Assembly (NCBI GenBank): GCA_039962225.1
Contig: JAMPKV010000003.1
Coordinates: 62,001-126,000 of the forward strand
From: Microcoleus sp. AS-A8
Lineage (GTDB): Bacteria; Cyanobacteriota; Cyanobacteriia; Cyanobacteriales; Coleofasciculaceae
Length of the DNA: 64,000 nt
Direction of reading: 5' to 3'
Both the position numbers and the translations under genes were made by a program. Below, piece by piece: positions 43,907 to 56,100 of this stretch (positions are counted from its first letter, which is position 1; every line of letters starts with the position of its first letter). Under the pieces are notes generated by a model that had not been told where the DNA came from, did no database searches, and saw only the letters and a program-made list of their open reading frames with translations.

Positions 43907-45391
43907 ATGTCTAACAGTTTTCTCCAAAAGGCGCGACAGCGGAGGCGTCTGCATCGCTATTTGGTTACCGCGCTCTTGACGAGTACTAGCCTAGTGAGCC
44001 AGTGTGGCTTGATGCAAAAAGTTCAGGCTCAAACAACGGCTTATTGTCAGTTGCCTAATGAGGCGATTTCCCAAAAAGAAAACTTACGTATTGGCGCTCT
44101 AAAAGGTAACTCAGACTCTGAAAAGCGCTACAAAGCCCTTGTCAAGCAACACGCGGATTACTTACGGCAATGTCGCTCTCGAACGTGGCCTAATAACCAG
44201 TCCATTTGGCTGCGATTATACCCCTGTGATGCTCGATCTGGAGCGATTGATGATATCCTCGACCGTCTGGTTAACCGAGGCTACAACCAGGTCAACGTTG
44301 AAGTGTTTTATGACGGTCAAGTGCTCTTACCGATGTCCGATAACCCAACAGCTTGGCCGTCCGTAGCGCGGACGCCAGGGACGGATAAAATCGACCTGTT
44401 AGCCCAGATGATCCAAAAAGGACATGAGCGGGGGATGCGGGTTTATGCCTGGATGTATACCATGAATTTTGGCTACTCCTACGCTCAGCGCCCAGAAACT
44501 CGAAAAATGCTAGCGCGCAATGGTCGGGGAGAAACGAGCTTGTCCTACGTCCCAGACGGTTCTCAAGCCTTCATTGACCCTTACAACATGCAAGCCAAGA
44601 CAGACTACTACCAAATTGTTCAGGCTGTCTTGAAACGACGCCCGGATGGAATTTTATTCGATTACATTCGGTATCCGCGTGGCTCTGGGAGTGATTCTGT
44701 GGCTGCCAGAGTTGAGGATTTATGGATTTATGGTGATGCCGCCAAACAAGCTCTGTTTGACCGCGCGCTCAACAGCAAAGGACGAGATTTAATTCAGCGC
44801 TATATTAGCAAGGGTTCGATTAATGCTAGTGATTTGGCGAGTGTCAATCAACTTTATCCGGAGGAAGAGACTCCCCTGTGGCAAGGTCGTACTCCCTCAC
44901 CGACAGACTCCTTAGCATCTCTGCAATGGCAACTGTGGCAGCTCAGCGTTGCTCACGCCGCTCAAGGCATCTTGGACTTTTTAAATCTAGCAACTCTGCC
45001 AGCCAAGCGTGCCGGGATCAAAGCGGGAGCCGTCTTTTTCCCGGATGGCAATCAAGCGGTGGGTCAAATGGGGTATGATTCTCGTCTACAACCTTGGGAT
45101 CGATTCCCCAGTTCCTTGGAGTGGCATCCGATGTCCTATGGGGTCTGTGGCAGTACCAGATGCATTGATGATTTGGTCAAGCGAGTCATGAATCGGGCGT
45201 CCCCTGGTACTCAGGTGATACCTGCTTTGGCAGGAGATTGGGGCCGATCTGTTACCAATCGCCCATCCCTAGACGCTCAGATGAGGGCGCTCCGCCAAGA
45301 AGTCCCGCAGATTAACTCGGTGAGCCATTTTGCTTATTCGTGGCAAGACCCAGGCTTTGACCGCGATCGCAAATATTGCCGATTGGATTAA
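43907..45391 (+). CDS. GHL10-like family glycoside-hydrolase-related protein
   Basis: About 494 aa from the ATG at 43907 (a GTG at 43892 is upstream in frame). There is a basic N-terminus and an export-type hydrophobic stretch (YLVTALLTSTSLVSQCGLM) ending QAQT. The TIM-barrel part has NQSIWLRLYPCD, the strand YNQVNVEVFYDGQVL, RVYAWMYTMNFGYSY, YVPDGSQAFIDPYN and RRPDGILFDYIRYP, the pattern of glycosyl-hydrolase-like 10 proteins. A GTCCGTAGCGCGGAC repeat is embedded in the frame at about 44358-44373. The substrate is unknown; cell-envelope polysaccharide is possible. Confidence 0.88.
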   Translation: MSNSFLQKARQRRRLHRYLVTALLTSTSLVSQCGLMQKVQAQTTAYCQLPNEAISQKENLRIGALKGNSDSEKRYKALVKQHADYLRQCRSRTWPNNQSIWLRLYPCDARSGAIDDILDRLVNRGYNQVNVEVFYDGQVLLPMSDNPTAWPSVARTPGTDKIDLLAQMIQKGHERGMRVYAWMYTMNFGYSYAQRPETRKMLARNGRGETSLSYVPDGSQAFIDPYNMQAKTDYYQIVQAVLKRRPDGILFDYIRYPRGSGSDSVAARVEDLWIYGDAAKQALFDRALNSKGRDLIQRYISKGSINASDLASVNQLYPEEETPLWQGRTPSPTDSLASLQWQLWQLSVAHAAQGILDFLNLATLPAKRAGIKAGAVFFPDGNQAVGQMGYDSRLQPWDRFPSSLEWHPMSYGVCGSTRCIDDLVKRVMNRASPGTQVIPALAGDWGRSVTNRPSLDAQMRALRQEVPQINSVSHFAYSWQDPGFDRDRKYCRLD

Positions 45392-45413
45392 GGTGCTAAG
45401 TCAAGTATGAAAT

Positions 45414-45457
45414 TACCTGGCCTCCACACTCTTCTATCAAGAGATGGGGGCCAGGTA
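45414..45457. terminator. Convergent terminator hairpin
   Basis: TACCTGGCC (45414-45422) pairs perfectly with GGCCAGGTA (45449-45457), with an inner CTCTT/AAGAG stem. It lies between the ends of two convergent genes and probably terminates both. Confidence 0.7.
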
Positions 45458-45496
45458 TGTATCGAGCTTTGTTTCATGCTTATATTCTTGAGCTGA

Positions 45497-46381
45497 CTAA
45501 TACCCAAGCTTCTGGTGATGCAATCTCAGCATTCGCTGGGCTACGTCAAAGGGTATATCAGCTTGCTCAAAATCCTTGAACCCAAATATTCTACTACTAA
45601 TATTCATGAGTTGCCAGTAGCCTTCTTTTCGGATCAGAATCGCTTCTCCTCTAAGCTCTTCTATCGACCAAGTTACAATGGCATACGGCTCCTCAATTGT
45701 TACTTCTAGGAACCTAACCTTCTCTTGCTGTTCACCCCACTCATTGACCATATAATCAGTCACCGCTTCCTGGCTCTCTTTAATGGCTATATGTTGGGTT
45801 TCTGCCACTACAGATGCGTTCTTTAGCAATACTGTTAGCAAATTTAAATGAATATTTAAGTGGTAGATCATTGCTCCGAGTTGACGGATGTAATGAACCA
45901 ATTTCTCATCAACATGAATTAACCCACAAAAATGTTCGTTTTCTATTTCATTATTTCTCTGTTCAAGATATTCGTTATATTCCCTAATCAATCTAAATAT
46001 ACTGTTATTTTGATTTTCCAGCATATAGACTATATATTCATCCACTAAGATTTGATGGGGAGGTAATTCATGAACTATTTTTTTGAATTTATCCTCATTA
46101 ATAGGGGGAATTAAGGTATTCTTAAAAACTTTAATGTTCTTGTTTCCAAGAATATTAAGTTCACGACGAATAATCTGATCTGCTTTTCGTAAACTAAAAA
46201 ATATATCGTCTACTTCAAGAGCCAGAGAAGACAAGAATATATTATCTTCTTTGTTCTGGATCTTCTCGTTATTTTGGAGCATTTGGTTCGTTCTACTCTT
46301 CATTTCGGGGATAAACAGTTGTTCTGTCATACAAGTTTTTGTTGGAACAAAACGGTTACTGCTCATAAATTTTTTAGTCAT
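45497..46381 (-). CDS. Hypothetical protein, 294 aa
   Basis: A soluble protein with an all-helical N-terminal two-thirds (SSLALEVDDIFFSLRKADQIIRREL; IHLNLLTVLLKNASVVAE) and a C-terminal beta-rich domain (RFLEVTIEEPYAIVTWSIEELRGEAILIRKEGYWQLMNIS), which ends with a helix (GFKDFEQADIPFDVAQRML). The C-terminal part resembles a small domain seen at the ends of several cyanobacterial proteins, of unknown role. Base composition is more AT-rich than the neighbours. I do not recognise the family. Several in-frame ATGs make the N-terminus uncertain. Confidence 0.65.
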   Translation of the reverse strand: MTKKFMSSNRFVPTKTCMTEQLFIPEMKSRTNQMLQNNEKIQNKEDNIFLSSLALEVDDIFFSLRKADQIIRRELNILGNKNIKVFKNTLIPPINEDKFKKIVHELPPHQILVDEYIVYMLENQNNSIFRLIREYNEYLEQRNNEIENEHFCGLIHVDEKLVHYIRQLGAMIYHLNIHLNLLTVLLKNASVVAETQHIAIKESQEAVTDYMVNEWGEQQEKVRFLEVTIEEPYAIVTWSIEELRGEAILIRKEGYWQLMNISSRIFGFKDFEQADIPFDVAQRMLRLHHQKLGY

Positions 46382-48077
46382 TATGTAGAGAAAAATTTGT
46401 CTTTATATGCTTTCTCTAGGTACTCAATCCTGAGAGTATCTATATAACCGTACAAATACTCTGTGTTAGCCCAACCTTTGTGGAGAGTTAACAGTAGTGA
46501 GTCTGATGCTCGTTTTAGGTTGCTGTGCTTTGTACATGCAGTTGGTTAGGATTACCTCTGGCACGACTCTGTTTGCAGAGCTTTGTTCCCCTATCGCGTA
46601 GGAGAAACTGTAGCCAAACTTAGGCGAAGAGCAAGAATCAGGGAGATAGCCTGAGGATTCTTCGTAGTAGCTCCTTCAGAGCTAGCTGTCTTTGAAGAAA
46701 GAGAAATATACTTTCCGAGGGTTCGCTATGCAACCGCTTCAACCACATTTCAGATAAAACTCCACAAATTCAGTACAGAATTGCCCAAGTTTATAGTTAA
46801 CTAGGGATGATATAAGCCCTCACCATTCAGTGAAAAATTTCACTACGAACTACGGCAAAGCTGCATTTAGGACTCCAATCCTCGAAAGAATTGAAGATTG
46901 ATTAAATTGAAGCTGAAAAAGTAGATAACCCTATATAAGCCCGTTGTGCTGATTGGGTAGCACACAATAAGCCGGAAAGCTGTACTTGCCAACCTACGGC
47001 TTAGATTCTGTAGATCTTTAACTTGTCATACAGCGTATGACTTGTATTACCTATGTGCATCCTATTGCAAATTGCTGACAACAGCAACAAATTCAAGGAA
47101 ACTTTATTAAGTCTTTAACAATAGCCGAGTACAGACTTCTATCGGTTTGTAGTGAAATGACATTCTGCGGCAACCGGGTATACGCTTGGATTAAAGCTAT
47201 ATACCCAGGAAATAACTGAAAAGCGAGCGTAAGACAAACTGTAATACATAGTTGTTCCGCACTCGTGAGTCCTGAAGGAGCAAGCACGATTCAGTCGAGC
47301 CAAAGGGAGTAGCTACCACGTCAGCACAATGGCAATGCCGAAGGCCGCATGACCTTGTGGAGAGAAGAGAAAAAGCATCAATAATAATGGCTTGAAAGTT
47401 GGCGGTAATCACTTTAGGCGATAGCTGAAAGATATTACATTTCTTTACTTGACCGGGCTGGAGCCTTGAGCAGGAGCTTACCACTTCCCAGACTTGCCAA
47501 GAGATTCCAAGTTAAACTAAACCGCCTTGATGATTTTCACCGACACTGCAACCGCTATAGCTGCCACCGGAACGTCACAAAGCATCACAGCATTCGCATC
47601 CATCTTCGCGTGCTTACCAATACTCAGTGGATGAATAATTGTTGCACCTGCACCCATCAGGCTCTGCCGCAGAAATGAGTGGAGTTGTTGGAGATTCAAG
47701 GAATTTCAACCTTGTCTGTTGACTGTGTTGTTGACCTCATCTCCGTTTGAGTTTCAAAATCTAGGCTTGGGTCTTCTTTAAGCTGTTGCCAGAATCTCAG
47801 CCGTATAGTTTCTGGTTCGTTCCCATTGGATAATCAATCTGCTGATTAGCCTGATCGACTTAGAGAAATCCATCGGTTTTTTAGAATAAATGAACTCTTA
47901 ACCTATCCTAAGTTTGTCAATCGTTTTTCTTATATCTTCTCTAAGGGTTACATTCGTTAATACAACGCTTTGCCTCCCTGTTTTTATGTACAATAGTTAG
48001 ATTGTATATGCAACTATAAAAATAAACTATAAAGGAATTCTAACAAAGATTAAAAATTGAAATTTAAAGAGAAAATT
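46382..48077. other. Gene-poor stretch of 1.7 kb
   Basis: No intact gene is seen. It contains a decayed acyltransferase tail (listed separately) and, on the minus strand at about 47093-47290, hydrophobic fragments in different frames (LCITVCLTLAFQLFPGYIAL) that might be remains of a membrane protein. The right end is AT-rich and holds the promoter of the TPR gene. The stretch looks like a graveyard of lost genes. Confidence 0.45.
47517..47699 (-). pseudogene. Decayed hexapeptide acyltransferase (CysE-like) tail
   Basis: On the minus strand, residues 16-59 of this frame read MGAGATIIHPLSIGKHAKM, then ANAVMLCDVPVAAIAVAV and KIIKAV. This matches the C-terminal left-handed beta-helix of serine acetyltransferases (typically GAGATILGPITIG...GANAVVLCDVP...GVPAKII). 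Key glycine and proline positions are replaced, and no upstream catalytic domain is present. It is a remnant rather than a working gene. Confidence 0.55.
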
Positions 48078-49793
48078 ATGAAAACAAAGTCTCTAAATAA
48101 GGAAATAGAAAGATTTTTATCGGTAGTTTTTTGGGGATTATTTTTTTACGGTCTATTTTTTATAATTTACTTTCCCAAAAGTGGGCTAGCTGAACAGGAA
48201 ATAAAAGATGGAGATTACTGGGCCAGCCTGTGTGCATTACTAAAGACTGAAAAAAAATATGAAGAATCTCTGGCAGCTTGTGACCAAGCGCTCTTGATTA
48301 ATTCCAAAGAGGCTGTCACTTGGACGAATAGAAGTGATGTCTTACTGAAGTTGAAAAAATATCCAGAAGCGTTAGTTTCAGCAGAGCAAGCGATTCGGAT
48401 CAAATCAAACTACTCTTTGGCTTTGGTCGATCGCTGTCAAGCCCTATCTGAATTGGGAAGATACGAAGAAGCGATCGCAGCTTGTGACTTAGCCTTGCGA
48501 GGAGATGGTAATTGGGAAAAAAGTTCACCAGCACTCGCTTGGTATCATCGAGGTTTGGCACAGGCGAAGTTGAAACAGTATGAAGAGGCGATCGCGTCTT
48601 TTGACCTTGCTATAGAGATTAATCCAACTTACTCCCTAGCATGGGCTGATCGCTGCCAAGCCTTAGCGAATTTGGGTCGATACTCAGAAGCGCTGTCCTC
48701 TTGTGATCAAGCGGTGCGAACCGATGGAAAATGGGAAGATGGTTCTCCGGATTATGCCTGGTACAACCGAGGGATGGTGCTGAAAAAGTTGGGACGATAT
48801 GAAGAAGCGATCGCGTCCTACGATAGAGCAATCGCCCTGAATCCCAATGATGCGACAACTTGGACTCATCACGGTTCCGTGCTAGAACTTTTGGGCAAAC
48901 ACGCCCAAGCCCTGACTTCCCAGGAATGGGCGGTTAAAATTAATCCCAAGTATTCTCTAGCGTTGGCTAACCAATGCGCGACATTCAACCGGTTGGGTGA
49001 CTACGAAAAAGCGCTTGCCGCTTGTGAAAGTGCCTTGCAAGGGGATGGAAATTGGGGGGAAGAAAGCCAGGGTTTGGCTTGGGATCAGCGAGGAAATGCC
49101 CTCGCCGGACAGGGTAAACAGGAAGAAGCCCTCGCCTCTCATGAACGTGCGATCGCACTAAACAAAGACTATGCTGAAGCCTGGAACAACCGCAGCGTCA
49201 CGCTGTGGTACATGGGACGATATGAGGATGCACTCGCCTCAACAGATCGCGCGGTGGAAATCAAACCGGAGTACTCTCAAGCTTGGTACAACCGAGGGCG
49301 AATCTTGAAGACGTTAAAACGGTATGCTGAGGCAGTTGAGGCTTATGATCGAGCGATCAAACATTGGGGAAATGGGGGCGATAACCGTGCGGCGGCAGAT
49401 ATTTGGGCGAACCGCAGCGTCGTCTTGTGGCATTTGCAACGATATCCAGAAGCCCTCGCCTCGACAGATCGTGCGATTGACATTAATCCCGATTCCTTCC
49501 AAGCTTGGTACAACCGAGGTATTGTACTGACAGCATTGGGACGCCAGCAAGAGGCACTTACCGCTTACGATCGAGCAATTCAGATTAATCCCAAGGACGC
49601 TAACATTTTAGCGGCTAAAGGCTTGGCATTAGCGAAGATTAAACGACTGCAAGAAGCGATCGCTACCTTTGAACAAGCTTTGAAACTTGACCCCAATAAT
49701 GGAGTCGCTCAAGCTTATCGAGAGGCTCTCATGCAACAGTTGCAACAGTTGGAGCAAAAAAAGCCAAACGATTTGCCCAAGCCGATAAGATGA
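48078..49793 (+). CDS. TPR-repeat protein, membrane-anchored or secreted
   Basis: About 571 aa from the ATG at 48078 (AAAGAG upstream; a TTG at 48057 is alternative). A hydrophobic segment near the N-terminus (FWGLFFYGLFFIIYF) is a signal or anchor. The rest is 13-14 tetratricopeptide repeats (for example YEEAIASYDRAIALNPND). Pairs alternate between standard 34-residue units and longer ones containing CDQAV/GDGNW. Repeats are similar in DNA, with GCGATCGC sites inside them, which suggests internal duplication. TPR arrays mediate protein-protein contacts; no partner is evident. Confidence 0.88.
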   Translation: MKTKSLNKEIERFLSVVFWGLFFYGLFFIIYFPKSGLAEQEIKDGDYWASLCALLKTEKKYEESLAACDQALLINSKEAVTWTNRSDVLLKLKKYPEALVSAEQAIRIKSNYSLALVDRCQALSELGRYEEAIAACDLALRGDGNWEKSSPALAWYHRGLAQAKLKQYEEAIASFDLAIEINPTYSLAWADRCQALANLGRYSEALSSCDQAVRTDGKWEDGSPDYAWYNRGMVLKKLGRYEEAIASYDRAIALNPNDATTWTHHGSVLELLGKHAQALTSQEWAVKINPKYSLALANQCATFNRLGDYEKALAACESALQGDGNWGEESQGLAWDQRGNALAGQGKQEEALASHERAIALNKDYAEAWNNRSVTLWYMGRYEDALASTDRAVEIKPEYSQAWYNRGRILKTLKRYAEAVEAYDRAIKHWGNGGDNRAAADIWANRSVVLWHLQRYPEALASTDRAIDINPDSFQAWYNRGIVLTALGRQQEALTAYDRAIQINPKDANILAAKGLALAKIKRLQEAIATFEQALKLDPNNGVAQAYREALMQQLQQLEQKKPNDLPKPIR

Positions 49794-49973
49794 TTAATCT
49801 TGCGCGATCGGTTTGACGACAACCCGACCATTCTCAACAACTGTGCAGTATTTTGGCCTGATTTTATCAGTACTCGCTGAATTTTGGTCAGCCAACGACT
49901 TGCAGTGGTCTATATTAGTTTGCTGTTGCTGATTCAAGGTAACCGCGCAACAAGCGGTGGTATTGGGAGACAT
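49794..49973 (-). CDS. Possible small protein, 59 aa
   Basis: An open frame from ATG (49973) to TAA encodes MSPNTTACCAVTLNQQQQTN and continues to a C-terminal block KYCTVVENGRVVVKPIAQD that looks protein-like. It has four Cys (8, 9, 24, 43). It lies tail-to-tail with the TPR gene, 0 bp apart. Only a weak AGG precedes the start. It may be a real small gene or chance; nothing suggests a function. Confidence 0.35.
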   Translation of the reverse strand: MSPNTTACCAVTLNQQQQTNIDHCKSLADQNSASTDKIRPKYCTVVENGRVVVKPIAQD

Positions 49974-50181
49974 ATCGAGCCTAAATAAACTCTTAGTGTT
50001 ATTCTCTCACCAATCTATCTTTATTGGCGTCCCTCAAAAAGGTGATGTGATGTTATTGCTGTAGCCATAAAGGTTAGGACTTTCTTTAACAGCCTAAACG
50101 ACCACATAGCAGTAATAACCCTTCTGCCTTCTGTCCTCACTAAAGCTCCGGTTTGCCTTCTGCCTTTTGCCTTTTGCTATA

Positions 50182-53100
50182 TCACCAAGGACTACCAATC
50201 ATCGTAAAAGCAGACCAGTAATAAGGATGTGAAAATTCCTTATTATCGATTTCTGCTAATTCTGGCGGGAGAGGAATGGATTCACCCTGCCCAATGCCTC
50301 GGAGTTGCCCTTCTTCTATCCGCACTTGCCCTTTAATCATGGCAATTTGTGCCTGTCGCAATGCTTCTGCTTTAATCGGTGCCGTCTTCAACTGTTGATA
50401 AAATTCCGTGATTAGCCCCAACGTTCCCTCATCACTGACGTACCAAAGACTGGCGATGGCTGACTTCACACCCGCCGCCACCGCTAACCCACCAAAACCG
50501 AATTCAGCATCTTCATTTCCTAATGCTGTACGACAAGCACTTAAAACTAATAACTCAACGGGCGGATTATTCCATCCCATCTGTCGCAGTTGATCTAAGC
50601 GCAACTTGCTATCCGACAATTGAATATATGAATTTCTGGGAGCACCCAAATTAAATTCTCCGTGCGTTGCCAGGTGAATCACTCCAAATGGCGTTTGATC
50701 ACGTTGTGCCTTTAAATTAGCCAGCGTGAACCCTTGGTTGAGGAATGATTTTCCCGTCCACAAGCCTTGAGAGGAGGATTGGTTTGCAGGTAGTAATTCC
50801 CGGTTTTCTGCTGCCAAGTTTTGTTTTCCAACTAGGGTAGATAACTCGATTGGCACCGCAGGTAAAGGGTCTTGCTCCGTAAATCTCGATGCCCCCATCG
50901 CCAAAACTTCAGTTGTTTTCACATCTCCATAACGGGTATCGGTGAGATTGATACTGGGAATTAAGCCGATACTGTATTTTTCTACTAAAAACTGTTTCCC
51001 ATCGTATAACGCCGCCATTGGGATTGACCGGAGTCCCCCATCCATCGAAAATACCAATGTATCAATCTTTTTGGCTTTGAGTTCAGCTTCCAAGGGTTCA
51101 ACTAGCCATTGATAGAGTTGTTTTGCTGTTTGTTGGTAGCCTGTTTTGCTTCTAGGTTCAGTGACTTGAGAGCGGAATTTTGCTGCTGTTTTGAGCAGGG
51201 TATCTTTATTCGCTTGGTAGACAGTTTTGAGCAGCGGTTTATCTTTAGGAGTGACCAAGATTAGTTGTAATTGATCGGGTTGGGTAAACACATAAATAAC
51301 GGCTGGTGTTTTACCCGTATTGGTGGCAATATCACTGAGGACAGCCTGAGTTTGTTCCACCGAGCCTGACTCACCGGTATCACTCGTAAGATTGCCCTCA
51401 AAGTGATTCTGAAACTCTTGCATTCTCAGTTGCTCAACCAGTGCGATCGCTTTTTCGACTTGTCCGTCACTGATGGCCTGGTCAATATCTTCCCGCACAA
51501 TGGATGTTGTATTGAGTAAAACGATCGCTGATGCACTAATCGTATTTATCCCTTGAGGAGCAATATTTTCTCCCTGAATGTCTTTTGGGACTCGATTGGT
51601 GTCTGGTTTGGGTGAGGGTGAGGGTGTTGCTGGTAGCAGCGTTGGCGGCTGGGGGGATGGTGGTGGGTTCTGAGTAATGATTTGAATGTTGCCTTGGGTG
51701 TATGCACCAGGAAAGGATTGCAAGGGCAAAATCGAATTGGCTGAACCTGTTGTGATGGCACCCGCCGTGCCGTTGATTGTTGCATCGCCCACATTAAAGG
51801 GAATGTCTCTTGCTCCCCCGTCGTGCCGGATGATGATATCGCCACTTCCTGTTCCTCCGGCAGTGGAAATGCTGGCGTTTATGCCATTGCGATCGCTAAA
51901 AATCCCCACAGCCCGGAAAAACTGATTGGTAGTAATGTCAACTGTTCCCCCCTTGCCAGATGTACCGCCTTGTGCATTAATCGAGTCAACTTGGATATCT
52001 CCAATCGGATCGAGCAAGACATTGCCGCCATCTCCTGTAACGGCACTGGAGTTGAGCTGTCCAGCCGTAATTTGCTGCTGAGCAATGACGGTGATATTTC
52101 CACCGCGTGTGTTGCCTGAAGCATCCAGGTTAGCGCTATTAATAATCCCTGTTTGGCTGTTGAGGGTAATATCGCCACCAGCACCAGTATCCGAATGAGA
52201 AGTGAGGTTATTGGTGGTGATGTTATCTAGGGCTGAAAGTGAGATGACTCCTCCATTAGCTGTAGTAGAACTAGAGTCTAGAATGCCTGCACTGGTGTCA
52301 ATCGTGCCATTGCTACTGATGATGGTAATTCCAGGATTAGCGGTAATGTTACTCGTGGTGATGTTTTGATTTGCTTTTAGGGTAATTGAGGCATTATCTA
52401 ATCCGGTAATTGCACCTGTGGCGTTGATGGTGCCTGCTCCTTGAGGTGCTTGAATGGTTACTGGGTCAAAGAAGGTAACTGGATTGAGGATATTGATGGC
52501 ACCACTGCTGTTAGCGCCTCCAATGGTGATGGAGTTAAAGCCATTTTGCAAAGCAGCGATGTCTGCTGTCGTGATGTCTAAGGTTCCCGTACCGCTATCG
52601 GTAGCACCTGCGATCGCAATATTTTGACTAGGTGTAAAGGGTTGAAGGACAAGGTTACTAGCACCTGTTACAGAATTAGCACCCCCGGCAAAGTTAATCT
52701 CATCTGCGGTGAGTGTCAGTGCATTGCTCCCTGTTGCCAAACTGGAGTTAAAGCCAATCGTGCCAGTTCCAGCATTAAATGTGGCATTACCTGTTACTTT
52801 AACAGGTTGGTCGAAGGTGAGATTGTTGTTAGCGATTGTTATATCACTGCCGACAAATACTTGGGAGCCATTACCACCCGTAACGTTCAAGTTCCCTAAG
52901 GGATTAATTCCTCCTACCGCATCGCCTAAGGTGACTGTACCCGTTCCTACCGTCAAATTCAGAGATTGAACACCGGGAGTTGTACCGTTAATCGTACTGG
53001 AAAAATTGATGTTCCCTGCACCTAAGCCATCAGATATACCAGTAGTAATGCTTGTATTATTGTTAGCGAGGGTTACTGGGCCAGACAGAGTAATGTCACC

Positions 53101-56100
53101 ACCGTTAGGATTAGGGCTGTAGCCGTAGTAAGAGCTTCCCATAGCGGTCAGATTACCGAGAGTAATGCCACCAGGAGCAGTAATATTGATGTCTCCTCCA
53201 CCGTAGTAGTCGTCGCCAGTGTCGATTGTGGTGGCGCTGGTGTTGATTTGATTGCTAATTAGGGTGAGGTTGTTTCCATTGGTTCTGATATCGCCTGGAG
53301 TTGTTGTGATTGAACCTGCCCCAGTTGAAGTTTGAATGATGGTTGGGTTATCGAAAGTAACTGGGTTCAGTGTAATATCACCACTGCCATTACTCCGTCC
53401 AATTGTGAGAGAAGTGAAGCCACCTCCGATTGCAGCGAGATCCGTTGCAAGCAAATCTAAGGTTCCAACACCGCTATCTGTAGCCCCTCCAATTGCGATC
53501 GCTTGACTGGGTGTGAAGGGTTGTAGTGATAGCGTTCCATTCCCCTGGACGAAAGCGCCTTGTGCAAAGTTAATCTCATTGCTGGTGAGGCTAATATTGC
53601 CAGTTCCAGACAAGCCTCTAGAGTTGATGTCTCCTGTGGTAATGCTGATAGGAGCGCTGAGATCGATATTACCGCCATTGCCAAAAGGAGAACTGGTATT
53701 TAAAATACCTGCACTGGTATCAATAACCCCACTGTTACTAATAATGCTAATTCCTGGATTAGCGGTAATGTTGCCTGTTGTAATGTTATTGTTCGCCCTT
53801 AAGGTAATCGAGGCATTATCTAAGCCAAAAATTGCTCCTGTTGCAGTGATTGAACCAGTTCCCACTGGTGCTTGAATGATGACTGGGTCGTTAAACGTGA
53901 CTGGATTGACTACAGTGATAGTACCACTGCTGTCAGCTCCTCCAATAACGATGGAGCTAAAACCATTTTGCAAGGCAGCAAGGGTTACCGCTGTAAGTCG
54001 CAAAGCATCCGCTTGGCCAGAGCCAGCAATCTCGATATTTCGATTGGGTGTTGCAGGCGCAAGCACAAGGGAACCTGTACCCCTTACCGAATTGTTTCCC
54101 CCTTCAAAACCAATACTTCTGTTTGTCTTTAAAGTCAGTGTGTTGCTGCCTATATCCAAGGTGGAATTAAAGAAGATTCCAAACGAAACTCCTGAAGAGA
54201 ATGTTGCATTGTTAGTTAAGGTGACTGGACCTTGAAAGCTAATTAGTCTGCTGTCGTTATCACCACCAGTAATGATGTCGCCCCCCACAGAAACTGCACC
54301 CGTACCCGTTTGCCGAAACGCTCCGTAGGCTCTAATGTTTCCAGCCGTTGTTAGCACTCCGGTATGATTGACATCCACTGCTCCCCTCACTCCTCCACTA
54401 TCATTATTACCAACATTAACGGAGCCATTGAAATTCACATTGTTGGCACTGTCAATCTGTAAGCCAAATAGCGGATTGACACTACCTACAGCATTATCCA
54501 ATGTAATATTGCCCCCTCCTGCGGCTAGGACTAAGCGGCCTGTACCTGTTGCAGCGCTATCAACGGTGCCATTAATAATGATGTCGCCTGTAGTAGAACC
54601 ATTAGTAAAAGTTGTAGCAGCAGGGAGAAGTACCGACCCGTTCAAGCGGATGTTGTTGTTTGTGGTAGTGATATTGCCAGGGGTAATGGTGTTTCGGGCA
54701 TCAAGTGTAACTGAGCTACCAGCCGCATTAATTTGCCCAGTTGAAATTGAGCCACCGGGTAATGAGGTGTTAGGATTGTACTGATTTGTTAGAAAGACGA
54801 CTCCTCCGTTATTAGTAATATTGCCGATCGAAATATTTGCACTTGTTGGAGTACCTCCAGTCCCAGGAACTCCCGGAGTAAAACCACCACCGCCGATAAT
54901 GCCAGGAGTACCAAACGCAGTAGTTCCTGCTCGAATATCGAGGGTAGGTTGAGTTGCGCCATTAATGGCAAGCACTGTTCCATCGGATAAGGTAACGTTT
55001 TCAGCAAGTCCGTATACAGCATCAACACCTGTAATCGTGACGTTACCTGTAATCGTCACACTACCTCCTGCAAAAATGTGCAGTGAGGCTCCTGTGTAAC
55101 TGGCGAAATTAACATCACCACTGGCGCGAATCACTGGATCATAAGGACTAAACAGATTTCCTAAACTCCCATCCAATGTTTCAATCCAAAAATTGCCGCC
55201 AGAGAAGTAATGAGCATCACCTCCTACAGTATTCGTGGAGCGTAGCACCATATCTCCGCCAGAGAACAACCCACTCGCCGGATTATTCAAAGCAAAAATA
55301 TCAATGTTTTGATTCCCTTGAACTAACAGCTTCCCCCCAGCTTGGACAATAACAGGACTTGTCACACTGTCCCGCACCCGCACCGTATCCTGTGCCAGCA
55401 AATTCAAGTCTCCCGTCGTGGTTAGCCTAGAATCAACTAACGTCAAGTTGTTGTTAGCTGTCAGTGTCGCCTCTTGAGCTGTGACATTCTTAGCTACGAC
55501 ATCGCCATTTTCGATGATGATGTCAGAACCTGTGAGCACTGCCTGTCCATTGGCGTTCACAGAGAGTCCCGTAGCATTACCCCCACCCCCACCCGTCAGG
55601 AGTTGGGGCAGGGATAAAACAGGCAATGTCCACGGAGTGGGTGAATTGCTCCCCGATGCAGGAGGTAGAACCTCTAAACTTAATACAGACCCTGCTTGGC
55701 TCAGGCGAACCAGACTAGTTCCTGGTACGGCTGCCATCCTGATTTGCCCTGATGGAGCATTAACTTGCCCCGTACTCACAACCGTGCCACCCAAGAGCAT
55801 CAGATCTTTTCCTGCACCTACCGCTAAGTTGCCGGAGTTAACAATGCTGCCCGGTTGAGATGTGGTGAAAGCAAAGGCATTAGGCGTATCGTTTAACTGG
55901 GTGTAATCATTGGTACCCGCCGCATTAAACCAGCCATCACCAATCCCAATACTCGTGGCTGTTGTAGCAACAAAAGATGCCGGAACATTCAAGCTGGCAT
56001 TGGAGCCAAAGATAATTCCTGCTGGATTCATCAGATACAGATTGGCTTGGCTACCACTGACTTGGATGAGTCCATTAATATTAGAGGCATTCCCACTCAC

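Noticed and set aside
47093..47484. Hydrophobic minus-strand frames that might be a membrane-protein remnant
   Set aside because: No family pattern could be established and the frame is broken; mentioned only within the gene-poor stretch.
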